The notes: generated from the letters alone by a model not told the origin. 64,000 nt of DNA from Bacillus sp. FJAT-27445 (GCF_001510665.1 NZ_LMTI01000002.1:231815-295814); one strand, 5' to 3'; counted from the stretch's first letter, positions 25,897 through 35,889 are shown. Made by a program: numbers and translations.

Positions 25897-26922
25897 TTAA
25901 GTAAAATACTGTATTTCTGCTTCTGGGAAGTATTTGTTAATATATCCCCGGATGGTTCTTTCAAGCTCGGCAGCTTCTTCCGTCGGGTATACGTATTTGC
26001 CAATTCCGTATCTTCCCCACTTGTATTTTCGCTTTTCCTCATCCATTTCCAGCTTTGTTTTCGGATAACGTTTCATAATGACGTTTTTGGCCGGTTTCGT
26101 ATAGCGGTGCTGAATCATTTCAAAGGAAAGGCTATTGATATTAACTCCATCGAGCGATGCCTCCAGCCTTTCAAAAAGCTCATGGTACCCTTCTTCCCAG
26201 CCTTCGTGCCTGTATATTGGCGCCACGATAAATCCCAGAGGATAACCAGCGTTTGCGACCTTCCTCGCCGCTTCAAGCCTTTCGTCAAAAGACGAAGTCC
26301 CTGGTTCGAAATTTTTAATGACAAAACGGGAATTGACACTGAACCTGAACCGGGTTTTTCCATTATGCTTCGCATCGAGCAGATGGTCGACATGCTGGTA
26401 TTTCGTCACAAACCGCAATTGCCCGAATTCGCTCTGACCAATGAATTCAATTGTCTTTTTAAGAGAATGCGTTAGGTGATCAATCCCAACAATATCGGAT
26501 GTACAGGCTGCCTCAAACCGGGTAATTTCCGGTGCACGCTCATCCATATATTTTTGCGCTTGTTCAAAAATTTCGTCCAAATTCACATACGTCCGGATAT
26601 ACGGCTTTGAGCCAAGCGTTGTTTGGAGGTAGCAGTAATGGCAATGCCCCATACAGCCGGTGGCAAGCGGGATGGCATATTCGGCGGATGGTTTGGATGT
26701 ATCAAATTTCAACGTTCTTCTTATGCCTACCACCAAAGTCGACTTTGCTTTCCGGTACTGCTGCAGCTCATTGTTTCCGGGAATGCCCCGTACTTGGTTA
26801 TGGGATGTCGTTTCGCGTATTTCAATCCCCATCCCCTCAAATTTATCCTTCAATTCACGGCCGAGCGGATATTCCAGTGCCTGCGGCTCGATATAGACCA
26901 ATTGCGGCATGAACGGTTTCAT
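25897..26922 (-). CDS. splB: Spore photoproduct lyase
   Basis: 341 residues, the normal length. It is a radical SAM enzyme that reverses the UV-induced spore photoproduct thymine dimer during germination. The cluster motif is CMGHCHYC (CxxxCxxC) near residue 90, and the hydrogen-donor cysteine lies in FEAACTSDIVGIDHLTH. Start ATG 26922 follows GAGGGG. No splA precedes it. In B. subtilis splB lies elsewhere; here it stands with nrdJ at the mntR position. Confidence 0.95.
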   Translation of the reverse strand: MKPFMPQLVYIEPQALEYPLGRELKDKFEGMGIEIRETTSHNQVRGIPGNNELQQYRKAKSTLVVGIRRTLKFDTSKPSAEYAIPLATGCMGHCHYCYLQTTLGSKPYIRTYVNLDEIFEQAQKYMDERAPEITRFEAACTSDIVGIDHLTHSLKKTIEFIGQSEFGQLRFVTKYQHVDHLLDAKHNGKTRFRFSVNSRFVIKNFEPGTSSFDERLEAARKVANAGYPLGFIVAPIYRHEGWEEGYHELFERLEASLDGVNINSLSFEMIQHRYTKPAKNVIMKRYPKTKLEMDEEKRKYKWGRYGIGKYVYPTEEAAELERTIRGYINKYFPEAEIQYFT

Positions 26923-26942
26923 CTTCAATCCCCTCTCTTTTG

Positions 26943-26965
26943 CAATACTGTTTAGTGTAGTATTG
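26943..26965. repeat. Perfect inverted repeat upstream of splB
   Basis: CAATACT (26943-26949) and AGTATTG (26959-26965), 9 bases apart, lie 20 bases before the splB start. It could be an operator or a leader hairpin. AATACTA within it vaguely resembles a SigG -10, but no -35 was found. Confidence 0.45.
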
Positions 26966-26984
26966 GCAAAAGCGGTGATAGAAA

Positions 26985-27020
26985 CAAAAAAAGAGGACGG
27001 AAAATTTATCCATCCTCTTT
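26985..27020 (-). terminator. Intrinsic terminator after nrdJ
   Basis: AAAGAGGA (26990-26997) pairs with TCCTCTTT (27013-27020); on the minus strand the stem is followed by seven T residues. Confidence 0.85.
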
Positions 27021-27028
27021 CAATCATA

Positions 27029-30000
27029 TTAAAGGCCGCATTTCAACTGAGCATTGCAGTTCGTGCAAGTGTTGCATCCGCCAATTTCCTTTACTTGCCC
27101 TTTTCGGCAGACAGGGCATGTATTGCCGATTTCCGAGCCGATTGTGACATTGGTGGAGCGAAGATCGCTGATTGTGTCAACCAACACAACATGCTGCTTC
27201 TGTTTTGGTTTAACCTGAACTGAGTCCTCGACTGTATTTTCTTCCGCCTTCAGGGTCAGCACCTGGGAATCGCGCGATCCATCAACATAGACCGTGCCAC
27301 CCTTGGCGCCGCCTTTGTAAAGACGCTCGTACACTTTTTCAACCTGTTCAACCGTATAGCCTTTAGGCGCGTTGACCGTTTTGCTGATGGAGCTGTCAAT
27401 CCAGCGCTGGATGACACACTGCACATCGGCATGAGCTTCTGGAGCAAGCTCCATCGCGGCCACAAACCAATTCGGAAGGTTTTCCGGATCCGCTTCAGGA
27501 TGTTTATCCAAATACTCGCTTACGATATCCGCTTTTACTTCGATGAACTTCCCAAGCCTTCCGCTTCTGAAGTAAGAAAAGGAAAAATATGGTTCTAATC
27601 CGGTGCTGACCCCAACCATTGTCCCAGTAGATCCCGTGGGAGCAACAGTCAGTAAATGCGAGTTGCGAATCCCATTGTCCAAAACCGCTTCCCTTACTTC
27701 TTCAGGCATTTTTTGCATAAAGCCTGTTTCAGTGAATGCCTTCCTAAGGCGGTTCGTTTCTTCGTCAGTTTGGCCAACGAGGAATGGGAAGCTTCCTTTT
27801 TCTTTCGCCAGTTCAACTGATGTGCTATAGGCGGTTACTGCTATGGTTTCAAATACTTTATCAACCAGTTTGTTTCCTTCTTCTGACCCGTACTCTGTTT
27901 CACAGTAGATAAGCAGATCGTGAAGACCCATCACTCCGAGTCCGACACGGCGTTCGCCAAGCGCTTGTTTCTTGTTGGCTTCCAGGAAGTATGGAGTTGA
28001 ATCGATAACATTGTCCTGCATTCTGACGCCGGTTGCGACTGTTTTCTTCAGTTTTTCAAAGTTGACTGTCTTTGTTTCTTTGTCTGCCATTGCCGCTAGA
28101 TTTACCGCAGCTAGGTTGCAGACGGAATAAGGTGCGAGAGGCTGCTCCAATTTCTCGCTCTCCTGTTTCCAGAAGGATTGGACTATCGCTTACAGTATAA
28201 TATACTGGCTCAACCGCTTTAGTCTCTCAGCCTGGCATTACCCTTGGCCCCTGTTGCCCTCAGCATTACCTGTTAGGGTTCCAAGTCAATTAGGTCGAGT
28301 TTTTAACGTGAGGCAAGCACTTTACCACACGGGTTGGTTGCAACCACCTTTTGCCCATATGCCTGGGCGTTTGTCATGTCATTGGCATTGTCGATAAAGA
28401 AGATTCCCGGCTCAGCCGAATAGGTGGCGCAGATGTTAATCAAATTCCAAAGTTCTACTGCCTTGATCTTTTTATAAGTACGGACTTGGTAGCCCATTTT
28501 TTCCCACTCGCGAACATCGCCGACTTTATGCCATTCTTCGTTGTAAATTTTCATTGTTTTCTCGTCGTAGCTTTCGACTGCCGGGAAACGGAGTTCATAT
28601 TCAGCGTCCTTTTCGACTGCCTCCATGAATTCCTTTGTGAGGGTAACGGAAATATTTGCCCCTGTTAAAAATTCAGAATTGTGGACGGTATAATTGCCAC
28701 CTTCCGCGAGCTTTTCTTCAGCATCGGCTATGATTCTATCACTGAATCCGCCATAGCCTGGAATATGTTTATAATTGATGATTCCTTGGTACATTGCCTT
28801 TTCCTGCTCTGTGAGCGGGGTGAACTTAAGCTTGTTTTTCGCCTGCTTCTGGATCCATTCATCGGTTGTGTTTTCAATAAGGAATCTTAGGATCCTAGGG
28901 TTTTGCATTTTCGAAATGATGAACTCGATAATATCAGGATGCCAGTCCGCCAGCATGATCATTTGGGCCAAATATGTTGCGCTGAATCGTTACTTCAGCT
29001 CTCTAAGTCACCTTAGAGTTCAGACCATCTCTTACACTCTAACTGAGTGTCCTCGCGCTTCGGGACCACTTGATCCCTACTCTACTTCCTTCCGCATAAA
29101 AGCGTGGTTTCGATGGTCGTTGGACCTTCTCCATATTCTTCCAGAAACTAGGAGCTTGGCTGCTGATTGTCTTTATCCACCTGCTGTTTTCATGCATTCA
29201 CGTCTACCGTTTCCAGTTGCGTTGTAGCCAGCAAGGTCATAAAAGAGTTTCCAGCAATTCACGAGGTTTTTTTATAGACGAGGCACTTATTTACCACGTC
29301 TTGACCCACCCTGCTCAACTAGATGTGTCAGCTTGGCGATGTCATCGAGCCAGGATACCGAACCGGAAGATTTCCCGTTTACCCCTCTTGCTAGTGTCGC
29401 ACGCGGCCTGAGCGTTGAACCGTTTGTTCCAACTCCGCCTCCGCGGCTCATGATTTCCATTACCTGTTTCCTGTGGTCTGAAATCCCTTCACGGGAATCC
29501 TGTACAAAAGGCATGACATAGCAATTGAAGAAAGTTACGTCCGTACCCGCGCCTGCCCCGTAAAGTACCCGTCCTGCCGGAATGAAGTTCATGTTCACTA
29601 GCTCTTCGTAGAATTTATTGAACCATTCCAGCCTTTTTTCTTCCGTCTTTTCTACTGATGCCAGGCCTGTAGCATTACGCAGAGCGATTTGCTCATAAAA
29701 GATTTCAAGGGGCTTTTCAATTACATCAAGGGATCTGGTAATAACGCCTGTAGTGATTTCCTCCTGAGTATCAAGGACTCCCCGGTATTCCTCATCGACC
29801 ATGACCTGGGCAGTTTTCCTCTCCCAGTCAATTCCAAGGATGTAACCAAGGCCTCTCGCCGGGAATTTAGGGTCTTCCTTCACAGTCAAAACAACGAAAT
29901 CGCCTTTTGTCAGGGTAATCTTTTCAGTATCCTTGAACGTATACCTGTCAAGCATGACGAGGCGGGAAACACCCTTGTGGGTAATGTGCATATCCGGCGT

Positions 30001-30087
30001 TACAGGATGAACCTGCGGAAATAATCGGATATCCTCATTCAGCCTTTCAAAATCAATATTTAGTTTTTTTCTTAACGCAACAGACAT
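27029..30087 (-). CDS. nrdJ: Class II (adenosylcobalamin-dependent) ribonucleotide reductase, split by two group I introns
   Basis: Three exons read on the minus strand: 30087-29293, 28968-28324 and 28147-27029, joining to 852 residues. The enzyme makes deoxyribonucleotides using B12. Joined sequence restores GGSRRG-AQMIMLADWHPD and NPCG-EQPLAPYSVCNL; NPCGE holds the thiyl-radical cysteine and catalytic glutamate. Also seen: FNCYVMPF with the first redox cysteine, SRGGGVGTN, PTGSTGTMVGVSTGLEP, and a C-terminal zinc-ribbon-like CPVCRKGQV...CTNCNAQLKCG. ATG 30087 follows AAGGAG by 8 bases. Without splicing, in-frame stops truncate the protein after residue 266. Confidence 0.95.
28148..28323 (-). 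ncRNA. 176-nt group I self-splicing intron (nrdJ intron 2)
   Basis: It lies between codons of NPCG and E. Numbering from its 5' end: P1 pairs exon CCGUGUGGU with gccucacgu, including the required U.G at the splice site; P10 ugcuu pairs with GAGCA of the next exon; P3 25-31 with 109-115; P4 39-43 with 77-81; P5 46-49 with 64-67; P7 GACUA 100-104 with UAGUC 139-143; P8 117-122 with 126-131; P9 149-154 with 159-164 capped by GAAA. The last base is G. No room for a homing endonuclease. Confidence 0.93.
28969..29292 (-). ncRNA. 324-nt group I self-splicing intron (nrdJ intron 1)
   Basis: It lies between GGSRRG and AQMIML. The exon end AGACGUGGU pairs with gccucgucu, with the U.G wobble at the splice site. 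Core elements are visible: GAAUUGCUGGAAAC (P4 side), GACAAUCAGCAGCC, GGUCCAACGACCAU with P7 GACCAU pairing to AUGGUC further on, and terminal hairpins CUCUAAG/CUUAGAG and GCUGAA/UUCAGC. The final base is G. The Q/R arrangement resembles subgroup IA, unlike intron 2. It has no open reading frame worth naming. Confidence 0.95.
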
Positions 30088-30201
30088 GATCACATCTCCT
30101 TGTCTAAATTTTCGCTTTCCTCATTTGTCGAACTCTTGGCTGTTATGTTAAATCAAGTTGTTCTTAGGAATACCCTTAACCTATCACACCGAAACTACCA
30201 A

Positions 30202-30250
30202 AATCAATATATAGTGCCTAAATAATTTTCAGTACTACTATATATTGGGT
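30202..30250. promoter_or_regulatory. Tandem NrdR boxes upstream of nrdJ
   Basis: Two 16-bp sites, AATCAATATATAGTGC (30202-30217) and CTACTATATATTGGGT (30235-30250), match the NrdR consensus acaCwATATATwGtgt and lie 33 bp apart, about three helical turns. NrdR represses ribonucleotide reductase genes when dATP/ATP is high. They overlap and follow the promoter region. Confidence 0.88.
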
Positions 30251-30278
30251 AATAGGCAAAAGAAAAATAATTTGTCAA
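30250..30278 (-). promoter_or_regulatory. Candidate SigA promoter of nrdJ
   Basis: Minus-strand TTGACA (30273-30278) is followed after 17 bases by CTATTA (30250-30255). The downstream NrdR box abuts the -10, as expected for repression. No B12 riboswitch-like sequence is present in the leader. Confidence 0.6.
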
Positions 30279-30420
30279 AATCAAAATCAATTAAAAAACA
30301 GAGATAAACAGAGATTTTGCAGGAAATCCTACATCAGATAATTAATTTTGACATTTTTCGAAGGTTGCTCTTTCGGGGCATAACCCAATAAAGAACAGGA
30401 ATTTTTTTCTAATTAAAACA

Positions 30421-30448
30421 AGATAGGAGCGGGGCTCCGCTCCTATCT
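30421..30448 (-). terminator. Intrinsic terminator of lipM
   Basis: A 12-bp perfect stem, AGATAGGAGCGG with CCGCTCCTATCT, around GGCT. The lipM stop codon lies inside the stem. TTGTTTTAA follows on the minus strand. Confidence 0.8.
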
Positions 30449-31276
30449 TTTAAAATTCCATTCATCGTTCTCATAAACGTCCAGAGCAATTTTTTCTACC
30501 TTCAGCCGCTGTTCCTCTGTCAGGTGATATGGAACCAATTCAATCTCAAGCCCTGTTTCAAATCCTTTTTTAAAAGCATCCTTCGCTTCGTCTAGACTGA
30601 CTGGGTGCATACTAACTTCGTTAATCGTAACAGCTTTATTTTTGAAGGAAGCCATCATCCTCTCCTTTACCCTCTCACTCGGGTAATGGAACAAGGAAAA
30701 AAGCTTTTCTTCATCAAGGTCGAGTAGGATTGATCCATGTTGGAGGATTACTCCTTTTTGCCGTGTCTGTGCGCTTCCGGCTACTTTTCGCCCCTCGACA
30801 ACGAGCTCATACCAGCTTGGCGCATCAAAGCAATTCGATGATCTTGGATTCTTTAATGAATCCTTTTCCTCATCTGTCTTTGGTACTGCAAAATTTGCGT
30901 CCAGGCCCAGATTCCTAAACCCATGAAGAATGCCCTCTGAGATGACCCGGTAGGCCTCTGTAACAGAAGCCGGCATTTTGGGATGATCCTCCGAAACAAT
31001 TACACTGTATGTAAGCTCATTTTCATGCAGGACGCCCCTTCCGCCGGTCGGCCTCCTGACAAAGCCCAGTCCACTTTCTCTGACAGCATCCATATTTATT
31101 TCTTTCTCTACCTTTTGGAAGTAGCCGATTGATAGTGTCGCAGGGTTCCAGCCGTAAAAACGGATGACAGGCGGCATCTGTCCCTCGCTATGCCAATCCA
31201 AAAGCGCTTCATCAAGCGCCATGTTAAAGGAAGGAGAACCAAACCCCGAATCAATGAAATACCATTTTTCCTTCAT
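30443..31276 (-). CDS. lipM: Octanoyl-[acyl carrier protein]:protein octanoyltransferase
   Basis: 277 residues, moves octanoyl groups from acyl carrier protein to GcvH for lipoic acid synthesis. Family landmarks: [62 protein letters not shown] with the catalytic Cys, and [11 protein letters not shown]. Its position close to the glycine cleavage genes, which need lipoyl-GcvH, is functionally apt. In B. subtilis it is yqhM. Confidence 0.95.
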   Translation of the reverse strand: MKEKWYFIDSGFGSPSFNMALDEALLDWHSEGQMPPVIRFYGWNPATLSIGYFQKVEKEINMDAVRESGLGFVRRPTGGRGVLHENELTYSVIVSEDHPKMPASVTEAYRVISEGILHGFRNLGLDANFAVPKTDEEKDSLKNPRSSNCFDAPSWYELVVEGRKVAGSAQTRQKGVILQHGSILLDLDEEKLFSLFHYPSERVKERMMASFKNKAVTINEVSMHPVSLDEAKDAFKKGFETGLEIELVPYHLTEEQRLKVEKIALDVYENDEWNFKR

Positions 31277-31402
31277 AAATAGCCCCTCTTTACATGATTA
31301 ACTAGAAATGCCGCGACTTTTAGTCTATCAGAACAAAGGTGAAAATCCTAGCAGTATGAATTGCCAAAAAGAGCACCAATAAAAAGAATTTGGGAAATGC
31401 CC

Positions 31403-31432
31403 TTTACTGTACCATCCATTGGCTTATATAAT
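31403..31432 (+). promoter_or_regulatory. Candidate SigA promoter of yqhL
   Basis: TTTACT and TATAAT are 18 bases apart, about 40 bases before the yqhL start. Confidence 0.55.
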
Positions 31433-31474
31433 AATACTTGTTGTCGCAGCAAAGCTTGAAAGGGGTACTTAAAC

Positions 31475-31858
31475 GTGAGTCCATTATATTTTATGCTAGT
31501 AATGATTGCCGGTTTCCTTGTATACTCAGTCATTATGTGGCTCTATCAGCGCAAAATTGTCAAAACGCTTTCAGAGGAAGAGTTCCGCGCAGGCTATCGA
31601 AAGGCGCAGCTAATTGACGTACGGGAAGCGAATGAATTCAATGCAGGGCATATCCTTGGCTCAAGGAACATCCCGCTATCCCAATTGAAAACACGCATGA
31701 ACGAAATCCGTCCCGACCTGCCTGTTTATTTATATTGCCAAAGCGGAATGCGCAGCGGACGTGCCGCTCAATTCCTTTACCGAAAAGGCTACAAGGATTT
31801 GAGCCAGCTTGCAGGCGGATTCAAAAAATGGTCCGGAAAAGTGAAAGCAAAGAAATAA
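31475..31858 (+). CDS. yqhL: Rhodanese-like membrane protein YqhL
   Basis: 127 residues: one N-terminal membrane helix (about 4-24) and a rhodanese domain with active loop LYCQSGMRSGRAAQFL. Start GTG 31475 follows AAAGGGG. Size and neighbours (lipM, gcv) agree with B. subtilis YqhL. Likely a cytoplasm-facing sulfurtransferase. Confidence 0.92.
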   Translation: MSPLYFMLVMIAGFLVYSVIMWLYQRKIVKTLSEEEFRAGYRKAQLIDVREANEFNAGHILGSRNIPLSQLKTRMNEIRPDLPVYLYCQSGMRSGRAAQFLYRKGYKDLSQLAGGFKKWSGKVKAKK

Positions 31859-31861
31859 TAA

Positions 31862-31897
31862 CGAGGCCCTTGCAGAAATGCGAGAGGCCTTTTGTTA
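31862..31897 (+). terminator. Intrinsic terminator after yqhL
   Basis: AGGCC and GGCCT form the stem, followed by TTTTGTTATTTT on the plus strand. Confidence 0.65.
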
Positions 31898-31927
31898 TTT
31901 TAAAGCACTTGGCAGATTATCTCGATG

Positions 31928-31956
31928 AAAAAAGCCCGCACAAGTATGTACGGGCC
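31928..31956 (-). terminator. Intrinsic terminator of the gcv operon
   Basis: GCCCG (31934-31938) pairs with CGGGC (31951-31955); six T residues follow on the minus strand. Confidence 0.8.
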
Positions 31957-31966
31957 TAATTTCTAT

Positions 31967-33427
31967 TTATTCCGGGCGGTAGCGGAGTATCGGTTTCCTT
32001 GCCGCTGCGGTTTCATCAAGCCTTCCGACCACGGTTGTGTGCGGCGCTTCCTGAACGATTTCCGGATTTTCCTCTACTTCTTTTGCAATCTGAATCATCG
32101 TGTCAATGAAGCCATCCAGCGTTTCCTTCGACTCGGTTTCAGTCGGCTCAATCATAATGCACTCCTCGACATTAAGCGGGAAGTAGATGGTTGGCGGGTG
32201 ATATCCGAAATCTAGAAGTCTCTTGGCGATATCAAGTGTACGGACGCCGAGCTTCTTCTGCCTGCGGCCGCTCAAAACGAATTCGTGCTTGCAATGGCGG
32301 TCAAATGGAAGATCAAAATGAGGCTGTAGCCTTCTCATCATGTAATTCGCATTCAGTACCGCATATTCGGTCACTGCCTTCAGACCATCCGGACCCATGG
32401 AACGGATATATGTGTAGGCACGGACATTAATACCAAAGTTGCCATAGAATGGCTTTACCCGGCCGATTGATTGCGGCCTGTCATAATCAAATACGTACTC
32501 GTCACCACGCTTGGCAACGATCGGCTTTGGCAGGAATGGAATCAGGTCAGCCTTGACGCCGACTGGCCCCGAACCTGGGCCGCCGCCGCCGTGCGGGCCG
32601 GTAAACGTTTTATGCAGGTTGAGGTGGACGACATCGAATCCCATATCTCCCGGGCGCGCCTTCGAAAGGACTGCGTTCAGGTTGGCACCGTCATAATACA
32701 GCTTGCCTCCAGCGCCGTGGACAATTTCAGCCATCTCAAGGATATTTTCCTCAAAAAGCCCAAGTGTGTTCGGATTGGTTAGCATTAGTGCGGCAGTATC
32801 CTCGCCAACAACCCTGCGAAGGTCATCCAAATCAACTAGGCCGTGCTCGTTCGACTTTACCGTAATGGTGTCAAGGCCGGCTACTGTTGCGGAAGCAGGG
32901 TTGGTACCATGGGCGGAGTCAGGCACGATAACCTTTGTTCTCTTTAAATCATTGTTGGCCTCATGGAATGCGCGGATCATCATCAATCCAGTCCATTCAC
33001 CATGAGCTCCGGCGGCTGGCTGGAGCGTTACTTCGTCCATGCCGGTGATTTCGATCAAATGCTGCTGAAGGTCATACAGCAGTCCAAGGGCGCCTTGGAC
33101 GGAGCTTTCATCCTGGAGCGGATGGATGTGGGCAAATCCGCTGTACCTGGCAACATTCTCATTGATTTTCGGATTGTATTTCATTGTGCACGACCCGAGC
33201 GGGTAAAAGCCCGAATCAACACCATGGTTACGTTTTGATAGCGCTGTATAGTGGCGCATAATATCGAGTTCGGATACTTCCGGAAGATTCGGCTCCTCCT
33301 CGCGGACATAGCCAACCGGAAGAAGGCCGTCCAAATCAAGCTCGGGAACATCCATTTCCGGCAGGCTGTAGCCGATACGGCCTGGTTTGCTTACCTCGAA
33401 AATTAGCTGCTGGTCCTGGTTATGCAT
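31967..33427 (-). CDS. gcvPB: Glycine dehydrogenase (decarboxylating) subunit 2
   Basis: 486 residues, the PLP-binding half of the two-subunit P protein. The cofactor lysine lies in [19 protein letters not shown]; the substrate-side motif [10 protein letters not shown] and the strand [16 protein letters not shown] are present. Start ATG 33427 overlaps gcvPA by 8 bases, preceded by GGGGGA. With GcvPA it decarboxylates glycine onto lipoyl-GcvH. Confidence 0.97.
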   Translation of the reverse strand: MHNQDQQLIFEVSKPGRIGYSLPEMDVPELDLDGLLPVGYVREEEPNLPEVSELDIMRHYTALSKRNHGVDSGFYPLGSCTMKYNPKINENVARYSGFAHIHPLQDESSVQGALGLLYDLQQHLIEITGMDEVTLQPAAGAHGEWTGLMMIRAFHEANNDLKRTKVIVPDSAHGTNPASATVAGLDTITVKSNEHGLVDLDDLRRVVGEDTAALMLTNPNTLGLFEENILEMAEIVHGAGGKLYYDGANLNAVLSKARPGDMGFDVVHLNLHKTFTGPHGGGGPGSGPVGVKADLIPFLPKPIVAKRGDEYVFDYDRPQSIGRVKPFYGNFGINVRAYTYIRSMGPDGLKAVTEYAVLNANYMMRRLQPHFDLPFDRHCKHEFVLSGRRQKKLGVRTLDIAKRLLDFGYHPPTIYFPLNVEECIMIEPTETESKETLDGFIDTMIQIAKEVEENPEIVQEAPHTTVVGRLDETAAARKPILRYRPE

Positions 33428-34766
33428 GCAGATCCCCCAATTCCTTAGCAAATGTATCAATTTCTTCCTTTGTCCTCAGCTCTGTTACAGCGATAAGCAT
33501 GTGTCCTGATAAATCTTTGTAATCACGGCCAAGGTCATAGCCGCCTATAATCCCTTTTTGAAGAAGGGCCTGATTGATTTCTTTAACAGGCTTATCAAGC
33601 TTTAGGACGAATTCATTAAAGGACGGGCCATCCATGACGATTTCAAGGCCGTTTTCCTTCAAGGCTTTTTTCGCATAGTGTGCTTTTTGAATATTGGCAG
33701 CCGCCATCTCCCTAACGCCCTTTTTACCGAGAGCAGTCATCGCAACAGAAGCTGCAAGAGCGTTGAGCGCCTGATTGGAACAAATATTGGATGTCGCCTT
33801 GTCACGGCGGATATGCTGTTCACGGGCTTGGAGCGTCAGTACAAAGCCGCGTCGTCCCTGATCATCGTGGGTTTGGCCGACAAGCCTGCCCGGTACCTTT
33901 CTCATCAGCTTATCCGTTACGGCAAAATAACCGCAATGAGGGCCGCCGAATGCTGCAGGGATTCCGAATGGTTGTGCATCTCCTACGACGATGTCCGCGC
34001 CGAATTTGCCTGGAGGTGTCAAGACACCTAGTGAAAGCGGGTTGCTTGAGACCACGAACATAGATTTATTGGCATGGGCAATTTCCTCGATTTCCTTTAA
34101 CGGCTCAATTCTGCCAAAGAAATTTGGATATTGGACGATGACAGCCGCAATTTCCCCTCCTGCGAGCTCTCTCATTGCATCCAGGTCAGTTATTCCGTCT
34201 TTTAACGGAATTTCAACAACTTCGATGTATTGGCCCTTTGCGTAGGTTTTTACAACCTCGCGGGATTCAGGGTGGACAGCTTCGGATATAAGGATTTTCT
34301 TCCTTCTCGTCTGAGCGGCGCTTAGCATGGCTGCCTCGGCAAGGGCGGTTCCCCCGTCATACATCGAGGAGTTTGCCACATCCATGCCGGTTAGCTCGCA
34401 AATCATTGTTTGGAATTCAAAGATAGCCTGGAGCTCCCCCTGTGAAATTTCCGGCTGGTAAGGTGTATATGCTGTATAAAATTCTGAACGCGACAGGACA
34501 TGGTCAACGATAACTGGCATGTAATGATCGTATACCCCTGCGCCAAGGAAGGAAGCGTGGCTCTTGAAATCGGCATTTTTCCCTGCGAGGTCAGCGAGTT
34601 CCTTCATGAGTCCAGTTTCTGATTTTGCAGGTTTGATGTTGTACTCTCCCTGAAAACGTACTTTTTCAGGGATATCATTGAAAAGCTCATCAACGGATTT
34701 GACGCCAATTGCTTCAAGCATTGCCGCTTTATCTTGTTCCGTCATCGGTAAATAGCGGTGTTTCAT
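33420..34766 (-). CDS. gcvPA: Glycine dehydrogenase (decarboxylating) subunit 1
   Basis: 448 residues, partner of GcvPB. Typical stretches: [39 protein letters not shown] and [24 protein letters not shown]. It follows gcvT by 16 bases and overlaps gcvPB. Confidence 0.97.
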   Translation of the reverse strand: MKHRYLPMTEQDKAAMLEAIGVKSVDELFNDIPEKVRFQGEYNIKPAKSETGLMKELADLAGKNADFKSHASFLGAGVYDHYMPVIVDHVLSRSEFYTAYTPYQPEISQGELQAIFEFQTMICELTGMDVANSSMYDGGTALAEAAMLSAAQTRRKKILISEAVHPESREVVKTYAKGQYIEVVEIPLKDGITDLDAMRELAGGEIAAVIVQYPNFFGRIEPLKEIEEIAHANKSMFVVSSNPLSLGVLTPPGKFGADIVVGDAQPFGIPAAFGGPHCGYFAVTDKLMRKVPGRLVGQTHDDQGRRGFVLTLQAREQHIRRDKATSNICSNQALNALAASVAMTALGKKGVREMAAANIQKAHYAKKALKENGLEIVMDGPSFNEFVLKLDKPVKEINQALLQKGIIGGYDLGRDYKDLSGHMLIAVTELRTKEEIDTFAKELGDLHA

Positions 34767-34782
34767 CAGGATTTCCCCCTAA

Positions 34783-35889
34783 TTATTTCTTTTCCCTTTT
34801 GTAAAAAGGCACTGGCACTATAGTTGCTTTTAGTTTTTTGCCGCGTATTTCAACTTCCACTTCATTATCCAATCCTGCAAATTCAGATTTAATCAGGATA
34901 AGGCCAATATTTTTCTTCAATGTTGGAGACTGTGTTCCAGTTGTTACCTCGCCTATCAACTCTCCGCCCGCATAGACCGGATAGCCATGGCGAGGAATAC
35001 CGCGATCAATCATTTCAATGCCGGCGATCTTCCTTGGAATACCATTTTCCTTTTGCTGCTTAAGCGCTTCTTTGCCGATAAAGTCATCTTCCTTATTGAC
35101 TTTGACGGCAAAACCAACTCCCGCCTCAAGCGGAGAAATTTCTGGGGACAATTCCTGGCCGTAAAGGGCAAGATTAGCTTCAAAACGAAGTGTATCGCGC
35201 GCGCCAAGGCCGCATGGAAGCACTCCTTCCTCACGTCCTGCATCAAGTATGTCCTTCCAAATCTTCACTACATCTTCAGGATTGCAGTAAATTTCAAAAC
35301 CATCCTCACCGGTGTAGCCAGTCCTCGATACAAGTGCCTTTGCTCCATTCAAGTCAACACCATCTTTAAACTTGAAGAAGCCAATATCGGATAAATCGTC
35401 TTCACTAGCAAGCTTTTGCAGTACATCTTCGGCCAATGGCCCCTGAATTGCGAGCTGCGCTGTTTTTTCCGAAAGGTTGACCATGGTGACATTGCCTTCA
35501 AGATGGTCATTTAACCATTCATAGTCCTTATCAGTATTAGAGGCATTGACGACAAGGAGGTAGTGCTCAGCCCCCATTTTATAAATAAGCAAGTCATCAA
35601 TAGTGCCGCCGTTCTCATAGCACATTGCTGTATATTGGGCAGCGCCGTCCTGGACCTTTGATACATCATTGGTCATCATCTTTTGCAAAAACTTCAAGCT
35701 GTCGGGTCCCTTTATTTCAATTTCGCCCATATGGGAAACATCGAATAATCCAGCCCTTTTCCTGACTGCTTCATGCTCTTCCTTAATACCGGAAAATTGG
35801 ACCGGCAATTCCCAGCCGCCGAAATCAACCGTTTTGCCGCCGTATTCCTTATAAACCCCATAAAGCGGCGTGCGCTTCAGTTCCGCCAT
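34783..35889 (-). CDS. gcvT: Glycine cleavage system aminomethyltransferase
   Basis: 368 residues, T protein, which transfers the one-carbon unit to tetrahydrofolate and frees ammonia. Family landmarks: [17 protein letters not shown] with the catalytic Asp region, [12 protein letters not shown], and [18 protein letters not shown]. First gene of the riboswitch-controlled gcvT-gcvPA-gcvPB operon. Confidence 0.97.
   Translation of the reverse strand: MAELKRTPLYGVYKEYGGKTVDFGGWELPVQFSGIKEEHEAVRKRAGLFDVSHMGEIEIKGPDSLKFLQKMMTNDVSKVQDGAAQYTAMCYENGGTIDDLLIYKMGAEHYLLVVNASNTDKDYEWLNDHLEGNVTMVNLSEKTAQLAIQGPLAEDVLQKLASEDDLSDIGFFKFKDGVDLNGAKALVSRTGYTGEDGFEIYCNPEDVVKIWKDILDAGREEGVLPCGLGARDTLRFEANLALYGQELSPEISPLEAGVGFAVKVNKEDDFIGKEALKQQKENGIPRKIAGIEMIDRGIPRHGYPVYAGGELIGEVTTGTQSPTLKKNIGLILIKSEFAGLDNEVEVEIRGKKLKATIVPVPFYKREKK

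Noticed and set aside
26909-27027. Longer splB start giving 376 residues
   Set aside because: The extra residues read through the nrdJ terminator and lack a ribosome site; ATG 26922 has GAGGGG and gives the family's normal length.
28148-29292. Inteins or insertion sequences in nrdJ
   Set aside because: Both inserts contain in-frame stops and no splicing protein motifs, transposase or flanking target duplications.
27029-30087. nrdJ as a pseudogene broken by frameshifts or stops
   Set aside because: All three pieces are fully conserved, the gaps fall exactly at codon boundaries, and both gaps fold as group I introns ending in G.
30088-30440. A cobalamin riboswitch controlling the B12-dependent nrdJ
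   Set aside because: The leader is short and lacks the B12 box and other conserved riboswitch segments; NrdR boxes are present instead.
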